NCBI RefSeq assembly: GCF_052115865.1
Contig: NZ_JBQKME010000002.1
Span: forward strand, 62,001 to 126,000
From: Fundicoccus_A sp052115865
GTDB lineage: Bacteria > Bacillota > Bacilli > Lactobacillales > Aerococcaceae
Length of the DNA stretch: 64,000 nt
Direction: 5' to 3'
The position numbers and the translations under genes are program-made. Shown here piece by piece: positions 63,853-64,000 of the stretch (position 1 is the first letter of the stretch; the number at the start of each line of letters is the position of its first letter). The notes beneath the pieces are model-generated. The model worked only from the letters and a program-made list of their open reading frames with translations. It did not search any database and was not told the origin of the DNA.

Positions 63853-64000
63853 ATGAAATTAGTCGGAATCGTCGGATCAAATGCAAAAGAATCGTATAAC
63901 CGTTTATTATTACAATTTATCCAAAAACACTTTAACGCTTTGATTGATTTAGATATTATTGAAATAAATAAAGTACCTTTGTTTAATCAAAGTAACGATC
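63853..64000 (+). CDS. NAD(P)H-dependent FMN reductase, second copy (cut by window edge)
   Basis: The visible 49 residues MKLVGIVGSNAKESYNRLLL… align with the start of the preceding gene. AAGGAGCG lies upstream of the ATG. The rest lies beyond 64000. Confidence 0.85.
   Translation, partial: MKLVGIVGSNAKESYNRLLLQFIQKHFNALIDLDIIEINKVPLFNQSND

Noticed and set aside
1..64000. tRNA or rRNA genes
   Set aside because: No cloverleaf or rRNA sequence was recognised other than the tRNA-like ends of ssrA.

Overview
The window is chromosomal DNA from a low-GC Gram-positive bacterium of the order Lactobacillales, plausibly Carnobacteriaceae or Aerococcaceae; the genus cannot be fixed by eye. The evidence is the recG-fakA-asp23-rpmB, rsgA-prkC-stp-rsmB-fmt-priA-rpoZ-gmk and rpsO-pnp-rnjB synteny, strong AGGAGG ribosome binding sites, and a tmRNA tag (AKNTNNNFALAA) of the lactic-acid-bacterial type. 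About 35 kb of conserved core, a 14 kb integrated satellite and 14 kb of decaying accessory DNA follow one another.

Region 1 (1-35.9 kb) is dense housekeeping DNA, mostly on the minus strand: DNA repair and replication (recG, priA, holA, uvrB), translation (rpmB, rpsO, rpsT, fmt, rsmB, rsgA), RNA decay (pnp, a catalytically degenerate RNase J2), phospho-signalling (a PASTA kinase and its PP2C phosphatase), envelope (LCP protein, OatA-like O-acetyltransferase, RodA) and metabolism (rpe, thiN, gmk, dsdA). Single plus-strand units interrupt it, among them a YolD-like gene whose promoter carries one LexA/SOS box between -35 and -10 and a second just downstream. The core ends with the tmRNA gene ssrA (35537-35900).

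Region 2 (35.9-50.15 kb) is an element inserted at the 3' end of ssrA, bounded by 20-bp direct repeats (attL 35883-35902, attR 50132-50151) with matching tandem integrase arm sites at both ends. Its architecture is that of a phage-inducible chromosomal island or phage satellite: integrase and Stl/CI-like repressor on one strand; a divergent operon with Cro-like and Xis-like proteins, small unknown proteins and a primase-VapE helicase; an iteron origin directly behind the replication gene; and a distal set of unknown genes ending in a lone ClpP-type head-maturation protease. Other features are a candidate small antisense RNA upstream of the replication gene, two paralogous unknown proteins and a decayed GNAT-toxin-like operon. 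No capsid, portal, tail, large terminase or conjugation gene is present.

Region 3 (50.15-57.6 kb) is bracketed by about 150-bp inverted repeats derived from ssrA-flanking DNA. It holds an IS4-type insertion that cuts an ISLre2-like gene, a dps / heavy-metal chaperone / P-type ATPase cluster, a second broken integrase with a duplicated tail, a small membrane peptide and an ASCH protein. Four FNR/FLP-type boxes in the metal cluster each sit exactly 22 nt before a -10 hexamer, so the cluster looks like an oxygen-, redox- or metal-responsive regulon. Its ATPase gene is dead.

Region 4 (57.6-64 kb) holds an IS1380-family element, a degenerate gene remnant, a MarR gene with a broken ABC exporter, an RNPP/Rgg-like HTH-TPR regulator and two tandem NAD(P)H-dependent FMN reductases, the last cut by the window edge.
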